DNA from: Gnetum montanum
Taxonomy: Eukaryota; Streptophyta; Gnetopsida; Gnetales; Gnetaceae
Direction of reading: 5' to 3'
Assembly (NCBI GenBank): GCA_015680685.1
Contig: MNCI01006175.1
Coordinates: forward strand, 4,826 to 57,863
DNA length: 53,038 nt
Below are positions 1 through 10,730 of the stretch, piece by piece (the stretch's first letter is position 1; each line of letters starts with the position of its first letter). A program made the translations under genes and the position numbers. The notes beneath the pieces are model-generated. The model was not told where the DNA came from, did no database searches, and saw only the letters and a program-made list of their open reading frames with translations.

Positions 1-102
1 TCCATGAGGCGTGTAGGCACTTAGTCTGCGGAGTTTGATCGGATCGCATGTGCTACGCTTGTATTCGTATGGTTGAGTGTAGGGGTACCTCGCCACTCAT
101 TA
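1..102 (+). repeat. LTR 3' end (U5) fragment
   Basis: It ends with the block ggggtacctcgccactcatt followed by a, which is shared with the 3' ends of the other LTRs here (for example 18836-18855). No primer site follows. The next base already belongs to the post-pol spacer, which marks a deletion or recombination junction at 102/103. Confidence 0.8.
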
Positions 103-1277
103 CATGGTTTATTTTTCATGGAATAGGCAGTTAGCCCATGTCATTTGCCCATCTAATAAACTTTATGATTTTCCTTATTCTAGGAATTTGAGATCCCTTT
201 CATTAAAGAAAGTTTTAATCAATTGATGACCTTGGTAGTTCTAAAATTTGGAAGGATTCAAAGGTTTGTAAAGGGTGTGACTTCAAGGGGACTTAATACT
301 CTTTATACTCTTCTACTTGCTTGGGTGCTTGAGTGTTTTTCATGGACTTGTTATTAGTTCCATTTCAACCACTAATAGGAAGTCAAATGAAGTCTTTGCA
401 TGGTGTGGTTCCCATTCAAAAATTAAAAAAAAATAACAAAAGAAAAAATGATCGGAATTCAAAGCATACTCCATAGACAAATAAATGGGCTACAACCACT
501 AGTTATGGGACTAGAAATACATGCACCCATGCCTGAAGGTCAACTCTAACTAAAGCCCTCTCTCACTTCCTACTTCTCTCTTTTCTTCTCTTTATGGAAT
601 GATGGTTGTTTTGTGGAAGTACTCTTTTGTCTCGTGTGGGTGGACTAGTCTTAGAGTGTTGATGTGAAGTCATTGAAAGTGACTGGTTTTGGTCAGGACT
701 AAGGTTGAATCTTCTTAGGCCATTTTAAATACAAATTCCACAAGGGACTTCTTATGACCTCAATTTGAATTTCCATTCCACCTTCTCCATCATCCATCCA
801 TGCTGCCATAACTCACCTCACTGCTAGGTTCTATGTTATGTTATATGTTTGTTTTGATGTGTTAGAATTCTTGGATAGATTCTTTTTGGTTGATCCTTAA
901 CTTCTCATGATCATTAGCAATTATAGGGCCCATGAACTCCTTAGTTGGGGTTATGCAAGGGTAACAAAGGCATGAGCCTACTTTGGGGAGGATCCACTTG
1001 CATAACTCTTAGTTTGGTTAGTTAGGTTCCTTACCTTAGACATTGCTACAATCCTATCTTTTGCATATTCCATTATGTATTTTTCTCAATGCTCCTTAAC
1101 CTTTTATTCCACTCATCCCCTAAATTATTTTTCTTCATTTTCCAAATTTATTATCTCCAACACCTTCTTTTCATATTTTCATACTATTCTTGGTCTTTTT
1201 AGCTTTCATTTGAGTCCAATTTCATTCAAAAATACCTTTTATTTTGCAAGTTTGCCCAAAGTCAATGATCATCTATG
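103..1277 (+). other. P1 post-pol spacer, non-coding
   Basis: This region is collinear with 13129-14335 of element A, and in part with 36900-37660 of C and the spacer of B. It carries the shared blocks ctttgcatggtgtggtt, an 'aattcaaagca' block, 'aatgggctacaa', and the block around 983-1010 (tttggggaggatccacttg). No credible coding frame is visible. Conservation of these blocks across elements whose coding regions have decayed suggests a role in RNA structure, packaging or transcription, but that is inference. Confidence 0.65.
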
Positions 1278-1382
1278 GTGGTCAACAGTTGCATCAATGA
1301 GGCCTTGTTGATGTAGCCGATTGTGTTGATGAGGTCTTGTTGATAAGTCTTCATTGACACAACCCAAAAACCCTATATATAC
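1278..1382 (+). promoter_or_regulatory. Putative internal promoter upstream of ORF3 (P1)
   Basis: TATA box TATATATAC at 1374-1382. Upstream are two or three copies of a motif like atcaatgaggccttgttgat. The same type of motif (gtcgatgaggtcccattgat) lies upstream of the TATA box in this element's LTR at 4930-5009. The ORF3 ATG is about 460 bp downstream. Promoter activity is inferred from the layout and from the matching module in element A. Confidence 0.5.
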
Positions 1383-1528
1383 TACCGTAAACTTTGAAAT
1401 TTTTATCATTTGCCTCATAACACACAGGGAGTTTCTGCCATTTTTCAGAGCCCAAAATCTTCCAGAGCCCTTAACTTACCAACCATTTTTCAAAATCACT
1501 CCGTTCTTCTATCCTATAGTTATTGGAG

Positions 1529-1836
1529 GTAAGCTCTTTATCGTGGGGGTTGCAAACCTTAAGGTTTTTGATGAAAGATTTAAAAATTTTTCTAACTTCC
1601 CCAAAGGGTTAATAACCTTAACAATATACAAACATCAATTTTTTTGAGAGTTAATCCTTTCAACAACCTTTGGGATAATTTATTAATAATAACACATAAA
1701 TAAAATAATGATTGGAGTAATTAAATCATCCATAATTACAACTTAGCCAAGTGTAAGTATCCTAAATAGATAAAGGTATCCCAATTACTTCATGTTACAC
1801 AATAAGTACTAATCCATGGCTTTATTGTGATTATAG
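1529..1836 (+). other. Putative leader intron before ORF3 (P1)
   Basis: Donor-like site GGAG/GTAAGC at 1525-1534. The acceptor-like string ttattgtgattatag ends at 1836, directly before ATG 1837. Length is about 308 nt and AT-rich. The same pair occurs in element A (14583-14902). No transcript evidence is available here. Confidence 0.4.
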
Positions 1837-4680
1837 ATGATACCAAGATCGAAATTCCCACATGAAGGAGAACCCTCTAAACTAAGGAAGAAAAGATCCA
1901 AAGCTGGAAGGGGCCAACAAGAACAAGCCCAAGAACCACTAAAGGTAACCCATGTAATATGACCTCTTCATGAGGAGCCTGAAGTGGAATCTATTCGATA
2001 GATTCCAGAAGAAGTGCCAACAAAGCAATCACAGTAAGAAGAAGCACCAGGACCTATGCCAAGGCTTGAAGTCACTTTAACACAAACTTGCCTTGACATC
2101 ATTAGGTTCCAAGACATTCAACACTCAGTTCTCTAAGAAATAAACTTCGAGCCATTTCTAGAAAAAGCTATACAAAAAGTCAAAAGACAATTAGAAACCT
2201 TTCCCATGTGGCCAATCATCACATTCAGTGGGGAATGGTACATGGAAGAGACATATCTCTTCTGGGACAATAAAAGGCAAAGGTCCACAGTAAAAATCAA
2301 GGATATTCAAGTGTCCTACTCGACCAAGGCTATCATGCAAGCACTAGGATTACCTAATAGTAGGACATAGTTGGTAGAGCTATTAACAAAAGGTAATCTT
2401 GGTGCTAAAAAGTAGTGGACTCAATAATGTTATGGGGCTAACCGTAAGGAGTACGATGCGCTCACACCAATGGAGCACATCTACTTCAAAATTGTGGCTT
2501 ATCACCTTAATCCAACAATGATCCCCAACAAGGTGACCTTCTTTTCTGCCCAAGCATGTGCCACTCTAAGCAAGAGATTTCCTGTAAACCTTTCACAAAT
2601 TATCTATTTGGAGATCGAGAAGCATTTTAAGGAAAATGAATGTGTAAGGAAAACTCTACCCTTTTCATGCCTCATCCAGAAACTCTGCAAAAGGTTAGGA
2701 ATCATCCACTATGCCAATGACACAATTAAACATGCTCCTTTGGCTTCATGGTCTAAAATCATGAAAGAAAAGACACCTACCACAAGTAAAGAAGAAGAGC
2801 AACTGCGAGCTCCACTGCCTACTCAAGAAACAATGTCGGAGGCTTGTGCAGCCATTGAGCACTTGGTGAAATCTGAGAGCAGCTCTTGTCTTAGCAAGAG
2901 CAATGTGCAGGGATGAGTAGTGTAGACCCATCTATTTATCAACTAGTAATGAGTCACCTTAATGAGGTGGCTTAAACAATCAACCAGATAGAAAGGGGTG
3001 CACCAATATTCTCTACCCAATGAACATAGTTGCCTATGAGGTCAAATTCCAATGCTTGATAGGTGATGGTGTCATTATCACAACATCATTTGTTCCCAGA
3101 AATCTTTGGGAATGTCACCTCCTTCTTGGTGTGTTTGAAGGAAGGTGAAGGGGCCACTGTACTGGTGATGTAGCACCAAGGGAAAAAGAATATGGTTGAA
3201 GTAGTTATTGGCTGCATCATCGAAGCACTTAATGCACCTTCGATGTCTATACCAAACGTATCTACACTTTGAGATGTGTAGACATCTGCAAGCATGATCA
3301 GAGGAAAATTAAATGTAGCCCAGCATGAAGAATTGCTAGATCAGTTGATGGGGACTAGACAACTAATTCTAAATTCTTTGATTTTTTGGATAACATCACT
3401 GTAACCTAGTTGGAGCTATTAGAAGGGGGAGAGGCAACTAGAAAAGCTTAAGCACAAAATCAATGCTTGGCCAAGAAGGTTGCCAAATTGTGTGCTTGTC
3501 TTATTGATCCTACACTCCTCAACCCTATAATAACTAGAGATGAAGCTTTTCAATAGCTTCAAGAACAACTTAAGAAGGATGAGGAGGAAGCAATGATAGC
3601 CATCTTTAACTAGTCTATAGCAGAGGAAAATACATATTTAGTTTAGAAGGGCTTGGCTCAAATGCACCAAGAGAACAAAGGACTAACCACAAAAAATCAT
3701 CGTTTGCATAATGTTGATGCACAAAAAGAAAAAATGAAAGAATTTATTCATCAATAGTAGAAGTAGCTCATCAAGGTGAATATTAAATTGAGAAAATTAG
3801 CAATAGAAATTTGAAATTTGTCAATGAAAGAAGTTTATCTCTTATGCTAGAAATCTACTATTGAGATTTCCACTTGGAAAAATGATGCTTTGAAGTTTGA
3901 AAGAGTTAAAAATCACTATAGAGGCCAAGTTGGCTTGTAGAAGGAAGTAAATGAGAAGCACATATAAATGGCAAAGGAAAAAATAAATGAAGCTCTGCAT
4001 CAACTTCAATAAGGAAAAAAAAGTTTAGTAGCCCATCATTGATGGGATTAATGCCTACAACAAAGTGAAGATCCTATTAAAGAAGTTGTAAATAGAAGAG
4101 ATGACAGAATACATAAAGTTAGCCAGTCTCCGCTATGCGAACTTGACAATGCTAACTACCAAATGATCATGATGAAAGTTAGAAAAAAAAGTGGCTAGGT
4201 TATATTTGCTATACGAGGCAAAGTTCAAACACCATAAAGACACTAATCAGAAGCTTGAAACTACAAATGTTGAACTCAAAATTCTCAGAGCTTGATTCAT
4301 GGATCACCGATCAACTGTTGAGAACTTAGCCAAAAGAATGAATGATTACTAGGAGCTGAAGGATGTAGTCAGAGCATTTGACATTGAACGCAAACAATTC
4401 GCTTCTTGATTTATCAACACAAAGGAGCTCTTTCAACAATCCCACGTTCCTAGGATGTGCCTGTTTAGACCCACATTGGTGAAGCTATGTGGATGGTGCA
4501 TAATCCTAGAAGTAAGGAGGAGAAAATGAAAGCATTGTTGGATGCTTTTTCCCTTCCACCAAAAGTTGCAGTAGTAGGGGGACAACCATAGCTGCCTCAA
4601 CCTACGCATGCACATGAAGCTAGTGAAGGTCCCTCAGAACCTTAGGAGCCACCACTGCCTAGGGCTATTTAATCTTCTCC
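1837..4680 (+). pseudogene. ORF3 of P1, degenerate coiled-coil protein
   Basis: The frame opens at ATG 1837 and can be followed with a few stops to 2916 (about 360 codons). It then continues in other frames to near 4680, giving some 950 codons in all. The N-terminal third (about 2100-2780) contains WYM.ETYLFW, ALGLP and LPFSCLIQKLCKR. This pattern resembles the plant-transposon-protein domain found in Athila-type ORFs (resemblance from memory). From about 3400 the translation is rich in E, K, Q and L in heptad-like order, suggesting long coiled coils. I see no signal peptide or membrane segments, so it does not look like a classical envelope protein. Most stops are at former CAA, CAG or CGA codons. 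Orthologous copies lie at 14903-17710 and, on the minus strand, 24646-21880. Confidence 0.7.
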
Positions 4681-4900
4681 ACTAAACTTCACACCATCAA
4701 GGAACTTGCTATGCAATTTTGAAATATCATGTCATGGTGTTCAATTTTGTGTCATGAATACCATCATTTTTGTAATGTGTTGATTTGTATACTTAGGCAC
4801 TCTGTTTTTGTCAAGTTAGTTTGTTTTGTTTGTGAAAGGTTAGTCAATAATCCCATGCCTTCCCAATTTTATAAAAGAACTCAAGGACAAGTTTTCATTT

Positions 4901-4913
4901 AGTCATGGTGGTA
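4901..4913 (+). promoter_or_regulatory. Degenerate polypurine tract (P1)
   Basis: agtcatggtggta lies immediately before the LTR. The equivalent in A is agctatgggggca. The tract has lost part of its G run. Confidence 0.6.
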
Positions 4914-5791
4914 TGATGAGTTTCATTTCTTGGCTATGTCGATGAGGTCCCATTGATGCATCGTATCATGCATTAGAGGCTTGGTCGATGCAGTGTCCAT
5001 TTTTTGCCTATAAATACATCCCTACCAACCTCATTTATGATAATGAGATTTTAACAGTAGTGAAGCTCTTGTAGTTTGTTCATTTGAGAGTTAGAATATT
5101 TCTCTTGAGTTCTCATAGTAGGAGTTATTTAGTGTATGGATCTTTATTTGATCTTTATTTTAGCACGATAGTGTGTGTGGTAATAAAGATGAGCTTTTTG
5201 AGAAACTTTGCAACACTCTGGATAGATTAAATATTTCATTTATGCATTCAATATTTTCAATTAATTCATTATTAAATTTTTTTCAGTAATTAAGCTAATT
5301 ATGTAATTAAGCAAGATAAGCTAGATAGGTTAAACACATAAGTATGATTTATTTTAGAGTAACACGTATTCACTTAGTAATCCTAGCAACGTTATTGCTT
5401 GGTGTGCCCAGTAGTGTAGCACTTGATAACCTAGTAGTGGATACGTGGGTTCAAGACATGTACAGAAGATGAGATCAAATACAGATGTTAGGACTAGAGA
5501 TGAGTAGGTTAGTTACATTGAATTAGCTATTAAATTACCTTTTCTTTCTCTCTATTTAGGCACCAAAACTATAAAACATAAAACTATAAAAAATCATATG
5601 CCTCAGTTACACTTAACCATACCATGTGCTTAACAAGTGTAATTGGGAAGACAACAAATGATCTTAGAGCAAGCTTCACTACCTAGAAGACTAGTGCACC
5701 AAAAACTATAATGTCCATGGAATTCAACTGGATCACATTTTATTGCTTGTGATTCATATGGTTGGGCATAGGGGTACCTCACCGCTCATTA
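4914..5791 (+). repeat. P1 3' LTR
   Basis: It begins TGATGAG after the purine tract and ends ctcatta (CA decayed to TA), 878 bp. TATA box TATAAATA is at 5009-5016 and AATAAA at 5182-5187, 173 bp apart. The U3 carries the gtcgatgagg-type motif. The terminal 40 bp match the other LTR ends in the window. Confidence 0.85.
5182..5187 (+). terminator. LTR polyadenylation signal (P1)
   Basis: AATAAA in the context taataaagatgagct. The same string recurs at the same place in the LTRs of A, D and E, so it is the conserved R-region poly(A) signal. Confidence 0.6.
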
Positions 5792-5796
5792 ATAAC

Positions 5797-6460
5797 CATA
5801 TTTAATAAACTTAATTATTAAATTGAATAAGTATTAGGAACTAATATAAATAGTTTTATGCAAATGAAAATGATGATGGAGTTAAGGATGAGGAGTAAAT
5901 AAAAAATATAAATGCAAAGCATTTAGATATTGAAGAGGAGCTTAAGGATGAGCAAGATTCTTAAGGGAGGTAGATTGTAACATCTCATTTCTAATTACAA
6001 AGTGGAGTTGTATGATAATATGTAAACAATGTAATTAATGTTTGAATAATGGAGTGCCTTGTTATGAGAAGTTGTCATAGTTCATAGTATCTTTTGGGGG
6101 CTTGACATGTGGTATTTCAAGCTGAGGACTTAGAAGTCGTGCCAACATGAAGTTACAAAGCCAAAAATGATAAGTGATGAGAGCCAAGTGAAGTGGGATA
6201 ATAATAGACTAATCACCCCCTTTATTCATCTGGCCTAATTGTGGTGGCAATGCTAGACTACCTCTAAGGATCCTAATTGTCATAGGATAATAACCCTAGG
6301 GCCCCTATGTCAACATTTGTTCCTATCATAATCCTCATTAATAAAGCCAATTTTTTCTTTTCTATTAAATTGAAGTGTCATTCTTTTTTTTAAGTACATC
6401 ATTCAAGTTATTAATGAAAAATTATTGTATATTCTTGACATTTAGGAATGGGATGTGACA
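5797..6460 (+). mobile_element. 3' end and LTR of a different Ty3/gypsy element
   Basis: A purine tract aagggaggtagat (5963-5975) is followed by TGTAACATCTC. At 6450-6460 the string gggatgtgaca is its imperfect inverse, so 5976-6460 (485 bp) has the shape of an LTR with TGTAACATC-type ends, common in plant chromovirus-like elements. The 5797-5975 stretch would be the last internal sequence. It contains two ttaaggatgag repeats and no recognisable domain. P1 appears to have inserted into this older element. No RT is present to confirm the clade. Confidence 0.5.
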
Positions 6461-6605
6461 TATAATCTACTTATAAAAGGAAAAATCCTAGTTCAAAAAT
6501 AAAATACATAAAATGATAAAATAGTAAAAACCAAATAAATAACAATAGAAATAAAGATAATAAAATATACACAACACAAAAAAATAATAAATAAGAGAAA
6601 AAACA
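6461..6605 (+). other. A-rich flank of element A
   Basis: Adenine-rich, with repeats of the type aaaatgataaaata. It is continuous in composition with 18861-18990 on the other side of element A, so A split a pre-existing A-rich region. No gene seen. Confidence 0.5.
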
Positions 6606-6610
6606 CCAAG
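6606..6610. repeat. Target-site duplication of A, left copy
   Basis: ccaag here and ctaag at 18856-18860: a 5-bp duplication with one C-to-T change, the size expected for Ty3/gypsy integration. Confidence 0.7.
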
Positions 6611-7582
6611 TGATGAGTTGCTTTCAGTTGGCTATGTCAACAAGGCCTAATTGACGTGGCCTAGTTGACACATCTTATCATGCGTTGACGAGGCCCCATC
6701 GACGCAGTGTTGGTTTTTGGCTATAAGTACGTGCCTACCTGTCGTATTTATGGCATAAGAGATTGTAGTTGCACTGAAGCTCTTGCATTTATTCCATTTG
6801 AAAGTTAGGATTTTTCCTTTGAGTACTCGTAGTAGGAGTCATTAATTGTACATATCTTTATTTGAGCATTGTTGTACCTAAGCACGACAGTGTGTGCGGC
6901 AATAAAGATGAGNGTGTACATATCTTTATTTTAGCATTGTTGTACCTAAGCACGACAGTGTGTGCGGCAATAAAGATGAGCTTTCTAATAAACCTTGCAA
7001 CACTTTGGACAGATTAGCTATTTTCATTTATGCATTTAATGTTTTTAATAATTTATTTAATGTTGAAATTATTTATTAATTATTTCTAGTAATTAAGTTA
7101 ATGAGGCCATTAAGCAAGATTAAACATGTAAGTACGACCACTTCGAGTATACCACATATTCACTTGGTAATCCCAACAATGTTATTGCTTGGTATAGTCA
7201 ATAGTGTAGTGCTTGGTCATCGAATTAGTGGATACGTGGGTTCAGTATGTGTATAGAAGATGGGACCAGATGCTTATGTTAGGATTAGTTAAATGCTAGT
7301 TAATTAGTTAATTTAAATTAGTTAATCTAATTACTTTCATCTACATTTAAACACCAAATCATAAAACACAAAATGATAAAAATCATATGCCTCAATTACA
7401 CTTAACCATACCATTGTACATCACAAGTGTAATTGGGAAGGCAAAGATTGATCTTAAGGCAAGGTTTACTTCCTAGAGAACTAGTGCATTGGCAACGATA
7501 AAGTTGACAGAATTCAACCAGATCATGCGTGAACACTTTGTGATTCGTATGGTTGGACATAGGGGTACTTTGTCGCTTATCA
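6611..7582 (+). repeat. Element A 5' LTR
   Basis: TGATGAG...TTATCA ends. 972 bp as assembled, about 904 bp once the 68-bp duplication at the N is discounted, which matches the 900-bp 3' LTR. TATA box TATAAGTA is at 6722-6729 and AATAAA at 6901-6906. U3 has repeats like ttgacgaggccccatcgacg upstream of the TATA box. Confidence 0.88.
6847..6980 (+). repeat. Duplicated block around a single N
   Basis: 6847-6912 and 6915-6980 agree at 65 of 66 positions, with N at 6913. The 3' LTR has this block once. The pattern fits two contig ends that overlap but were joined by an N, not a biological duplication. Confidence 0.7.
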
Positions 7583-7583
7583 T

Positions 7584-7595
7584 TAGCATTGTTGA
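7584..7595 (+). promoter_or_regulatory. Decayed primer-binding site (A)
   Basis: tagcattgttga follows the LTR at the same offset as the better preserved sites at 33497 and 46457. Its first part is tggcgccgttg with C-to-T and G-to-A changes. The rest is lost. Confidence 0.55.
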
Positions 7596-7718
7596 AACAT
7601 GCACTATTTAAGTTTAGGTGAATACCATTAATATGGTTGTATGAACCTCAAGGTCAATATCATTTTCATTATACATAGAATTATAAAAGCACACTAAAGT
7701 TTCATTTTTTATTACAAA

Positions 7719-10150
7719 ATGTCTTCTTCTCACAAGTGTGAAGATGTCAAGCCACTAGTCCCATAGGAGTGCAAAGTGATATATACTCATCTAGATGAGT
7801 TTGTACCAAACTTCACCTTAATCCTACATTAGGATGAATAACTACGATGCCATGATATGGAGGGCAACATTGTCTTTCCCCTTAATAGATCTATGCTTGG
7901 GATGCTATTTAAAACCCTTAAGAAGTTGGACATAGTAGATCTTCATGAAGAATATGTTGTGGATGGATATGACACTCGAAACTACTGTTCCACTAAAACA
8001 TAACACAAATGAGATCAACATCAGAGAAAACTCCATGAGGCTATGAAGGGAAAAAATTTCACTAATCCCTTGTTCCTACTAGATCAAGATGACAATAAGG
8101 ATCCTCCCTTTGAAGGTTCTCAACATGAAGATTCTCCACCCACTGATACTAGTAACAAGCATGTGAACCTGAACCTGTAATCCACTATCCATAAAATAGG
8201 TTTAGTAAGAAGTAATAGCCAAGGTAGGGACTCGAGCATGCATCACAATAGTAAGGGATTTAAGGATGGTGATTGTAATAAGCAGAAGAGTGGTGGTAAG
8301 CACCACAATGGCAATGGTGGGAATTGTAGTGGTGGTGGCAGTCCATCTTCCTCTCCATCCTCTTCATTTAATTCCAAACATTCCTCTTCATTTGATAGTT
8401 CTCATAGAATAATCATGATGAAGGTGATCAGTGAGATAACAATGACCATGAAGGCCACCAATACTGAAGGGGTGGTTGAAACCATCATTGGTATCATCAA
8501 CGTAGTGATGATGATGAACCTCTATTAGCTACTCAAAGTATGCTCAACATTGTCGAGGTAGTTAAAATTTCAACTAGGCACATTAAAGATAGTTAGATCA
8601 AGTACTTAGACATGAATAATATTTCAAGATTTGAGGGGGGATACAACTTTGATCCGTAGACACATCTAAAAGCTTTTCATGATGCTTGTGCCTTACAAAA
8701 TATAGAGAATGAATGACAGAAACTCTAGGTTTTCCCAAGGACACTCATCAAAGATGTTGAAAGTTGGTATTGGTCTTGGGAGCTAGAATATCTCCATTGA
8801 TGGAGTACCATGTTAAAGTTATTTAATGATAAATATCAGACATACTCCAGAGTGTCTAATCTGAGAATGCAAATATAAGGCTAGAAATAAGGAGTGCATG
8901 AACCCTTGGATGCCACCATGGATAGATATGATTCACTCTTACATTAATGCCCTAACCATGGTTATTATTAGAGGAAACAACTTCGCCACATCATAGATGG
9001 GCTTAGAGCAGAAACAAGAAGAACCCTTGTGGTGTATGCCTAAGGAATATTGTCTAAACTAAGAGCTCATCAGATCTAAAGGCTAATTGTGTAGGTAGCA
9101 AAAGAAGAAGGTGAGTTACAAAAAAGGGAAAGTGCTGAAGAGTATAATAGGGATCCTTCCATCAAGAAATAGGAGGTCCAATTTTGTGACGAGGAGGAGT
9201 CACCACTTCATAAAGTGATAAATAGGAAAACCTTGCCCATCCAAGAATTTGTTTTTGACATTTCGGTAAAGGTTGACAAATTATGGAACTCTTTGGATGA
9301 AAAATTTCAAACAACCATAAAGATTTCTAAAGAATCCAAAGAGCAAAATAGTGATCATAATTGTAAATCGTGAAAAGAAGCTTAACATGCCTACCAAAGA
9401 GGGCAAAGTTTCTGTAGTACAGGAAGTTGTGGAAATCGACTTTGATGATGAAACTAATAATGAACATTCAAAGGATTGTTGCTCTATGGTGTCACAATTA
9501 CAAGAGTCTAGGATGTATGCATTGAATCCTCGATTGGCACATAGGTAGGCACCTGGATAATTGCCTTATCCTCAAGGCAATCCAAGGTAGATCCACTAGC
9601 AACAACGAGCTTACTACCCAAGTGGAACTCCCCCACAATCTTATAAATGATACCAATAGTGGTACTAACCACAATCATGGGGAATGCCACCACCAAGGTA
9701 GCAGTACCCTTATAGGAAACTAGATCCATATGGGTACTATGTTCAGCAACTGGTCTTCCCTAAACATTTTGCAAGTCATACATCATTCCAACATTACTAT
9801 TACCTTCCAGAGTACCACCAAAAACATTTACCATCTACTTGAGGAAAAAACCCATATCCATACCATCCTTCACATCCCTCTACACATACACCTCTACCTT
9901 TAACCAAGTTACCTCTTGCTCCATCCCTATAGGGTGAGATTCCTTCATAGATGCAACAATAAAATGCTATGAAGGCTCATACATTCACAGCCAGCATTTT
10001 GGCCAAGTGGTTCGGACAATTGATCAAGAAAGAGACCTTTTCTTCTGACCCATCAGTCCTCTTCAACCCTCATAATCTAGCCCAATTGATCATCTTGCAT
10101 CTCTAGCATCCTCATACTCTGCATCAAACACCTTCAAATGCCCTTCAAAC
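7719..10150 (+). pseudogene. gag: gag of element A, degenerate
   Basis: Starts ATG TCT TCT TCT at 7719, the same start as D (46624). A serine/histidine-rich stretch follows (8238-8400: KHHNGNGG, SPSSSPSSS). The plant retrotransposon gag domain is readable at about 8740-9070 (WYWSWELE, HWWSTML, LFNDKYQTYSRVSNLR). Downstream is a segment with VDKLWNSLDEKFQ (9270-9310). The C-terminal part (about 9550-10100) is tyrosine/glutamine/proline rich (YPQGNP, YYPSGTPPQ). Stops and frame changes are scattered throughout, so no Gag can be made. The protein would form the capsid of the particle and bind element RNA. No clear CCHC knuckle is visible. Confidence 0.75.
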
Positions 10151-10153
10151 TAA

Positions 10154-10730
10154 GTGCTACCTATGATCCGCACTGTGATTCTAACTCATGTTGTTTTTGA
10201 TTGGATCAAGGTTGGTAATCTTCTTAAGAAAAGATCTGACCTAGAAAGTCCACTCATTATCTACAAATCATTAGAAATGAGCCATGCAAGGCTCTCCTTG
10301 ACTTTGGTTCTGGAGTTAATCTCATCTCCCATGACATGTACAAGGCTTGGAAGCTACCACCTCTTAAGAAGAGCAACTCTCATTTGGAGTTAGTAGATTA
10401 GTTGATTACTATTCCTTTAGGACTAGTAGAGGACATTGTGATCATAGTTTGTGGGTGGTCTTATCTTACTAATTTTCTAGTGATCAAGGTGGATAACTAC
10501 AAAAGTAACTTCCCCATCATTATGGAAAGAGCTTGGTTAAGCATGGTTGACACACGTATGGGTATAAGGGACCTATCTTTAGAAATATCCAAGGAAAATG
10601 AACTAGGTAAGATTGAGAAGAAATGTATTCCATGCATCATGTACAGTGATAATGGATGCAATTGTGTGCAAAAGATTTGGTCAATCAAGAGTACACACAT
10701 TAAAGCATGTAATTAATGTGCATAAGAAAT
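10154..10730 (+). pseudogene. pro: Aspartic protease region of A
   Basis: Reads I.LTHVVFDWIKVGNL, then, after a frame change near 10270, CKALLDFGSGVNLISHDMY. That is the retropepsin active-site region with D-F-G where family members have D-S/T-G. A TCT-to-TTT change explains the F; E still has DSG. Next comes VEDIVIIVCGWSYLTNFLVI and GRAWLS-like GERAWLSMVDT, typical of the C-terminal half of Athila-type protease. The same frame runs on into RT. The enzyme would cut the Gag-Pol polyprotein; this copy is inactive. Confidence 0.75.

Larger units (their letters stand above)
1..5791 (+). mobile_element. P1: internally deleted Athila-like LTR retrotransposon
   Basis: The piece runs from an LTR 3' end (1-102) straight into sequence homologous to the post-integrase region of element A (13129 onward). 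It then continues collinearly with A through spacer, ORF3, purine tract and a full 3' LTR. Primer site, gag, protease, RT and integrase are absent, so about 5.5 kb of a standard element is missing. The two LTR parts differ at roughly a quarter of positions by eye. They may therefore derive from different family members joined by recombination rather than from one insertion. The left end lies outside the window. The candidate 3' target duplication (ataac, 5792-5796) cannot be paired. Confidence 0.75.

Noticed and set aside
6847-6980. Biological tandem duplication in the 5' LTR of A
   Set aside because: The N exactly between the copies, absence from the 3' LTR and the same pattern at 34751 favour an assembly join.
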